In this document: positions 24,774-24,808 of the stretch, in pieces
Position numbering within the stretch: position 1 is the first letter of the stretch
Layout of the letters: each line of letters starts with the position of its first letter
The notes under the pieces: model-generated
Databases searched by the model: none
Seen by the model: only the letters and a program-made list of their open reading frames with translations
Told to the model about the DNA's origin: nothing
Assembly (NCBI GenBank): GCA_031401035.1
Contig: JANNRA010000068.1
Span: 1-24,808, forward strand
Direction of reading: 5' to 3'
Origin: JANNRA01 sp031401035
Lineage (GTDB): Bacteria > Desulfobacterota > Binatia > HRBIN30 > CADEER01
DNA: 24,808 nucleotides
Program-made: the position numbers and the translations under genes

Positions 24774-24808
24774 GGAACGGACACTTCCGCGCCGGAAGTG
24801 TCCGTTCC
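24774..24808. terminator. Perfect stem-loop after the last acyl-CoA dehydrogenase
   Basis: GGAACGGACACTTCCG (24774-24789) and its exact inverted copy (24793-24808) enclose only CGC, giving a 16-bp stem. It begins 22 bp after the stop codon and reaches the end of the window, so a T run or further repeat beyond it cannot be seen. It is either the operon terminator or another dispersed palindromic repeat. Confidence 0.65.

Overview
The window is a very GC-rich stretch of chromosome from a Gram-negative bacterium: it encodes an outer-membrane porin, a periplasmic FKBP, a SurA-like protein and a two-component sigma-54 activator. Codon use is uniform, and there is no phage, plasmid, IS, CRISPR, tRNA or rRNA signal. 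The dense set of CoA-thioester genes (two thiolase-like/DUF35 pairs, CoA ligase, crotonase-fold enzyme, two acyl-CoA dehydrogenases) with many dispersed palindromic repeats suggests an uncultivated Desulfobacterota/Binatota-like lineage. That placement is an inference from gene content only.

Layout. 141-2432 (+): copper-type P1B ATPase with YHS and heavy-metal-binding N-terminal modules instead of an HMA domain. 2469-7438 (-): histidine kinase, sigma-54 response regulator (overlapping), then after 152 bp a porin-like barrel and a small PstS-like periplasmic protein. 7774-8847 (-): ferredoxin and O-methyltransferase, divergent from a LysR regulator (8934-9830, +) across a perfect dyad. 10234-12484 (+): thiolase-like protein, DUF35 protein and SurA-type chaperone, all overlapping by start/stop codons. 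12549-14612 (-): FKBP isomerase, DUF35 protein, thiolase-like protein, a near mirror image of the previous module. 14798-14953 (-): small unknown protein. 15274-18330 (-): acyl-CoA ligase and C69/secernin-like hydrolase. 18377-19186 (+): crotonase-fold protein. 19281-21621 (-): two zinc alcohol dehydrogenases, divergent from 21713-24752 (+): HxlR-SCP2 regulator and two acyl-CoA dehydrogenases.

How it may work together. The centre and right of the window look like a catabolic region for a hydrophobic alcohol, ketone, lipid or sterol-like compound: oxidation by the alcohol dehydrogenases, CoA activation by the ligase, dehydrogenation by the acyl-CoA dehydrogenases, double-bond chemistry by the crotonase, and C-C bond cleavage or formation by the thiolase/DUF35 complexes. 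An HxlR regulator carrying a lipid-binding SCP2 domain is a natural ligand sensor for it. The substrate cannot be read from sequence.

The least expected signals are regulatory and structural. Two near-consensus sigma-54 (-24/-12) promoters, each with a dyad about 35-75 bp upstream of the -24 box, lie in non-coding DNA: one before the first thiolase operon (9965-9980, +), one before the small unknown protein (15103-15118, -). The window also encodes a sigma-54 activator with an intact GAFTGA loop. Five long hairpin repeats sit at gene 3' ends, and two of them have been captured into coding sequence (the last residues of the SurA-like protein; the stop codon of the CoA ligase).
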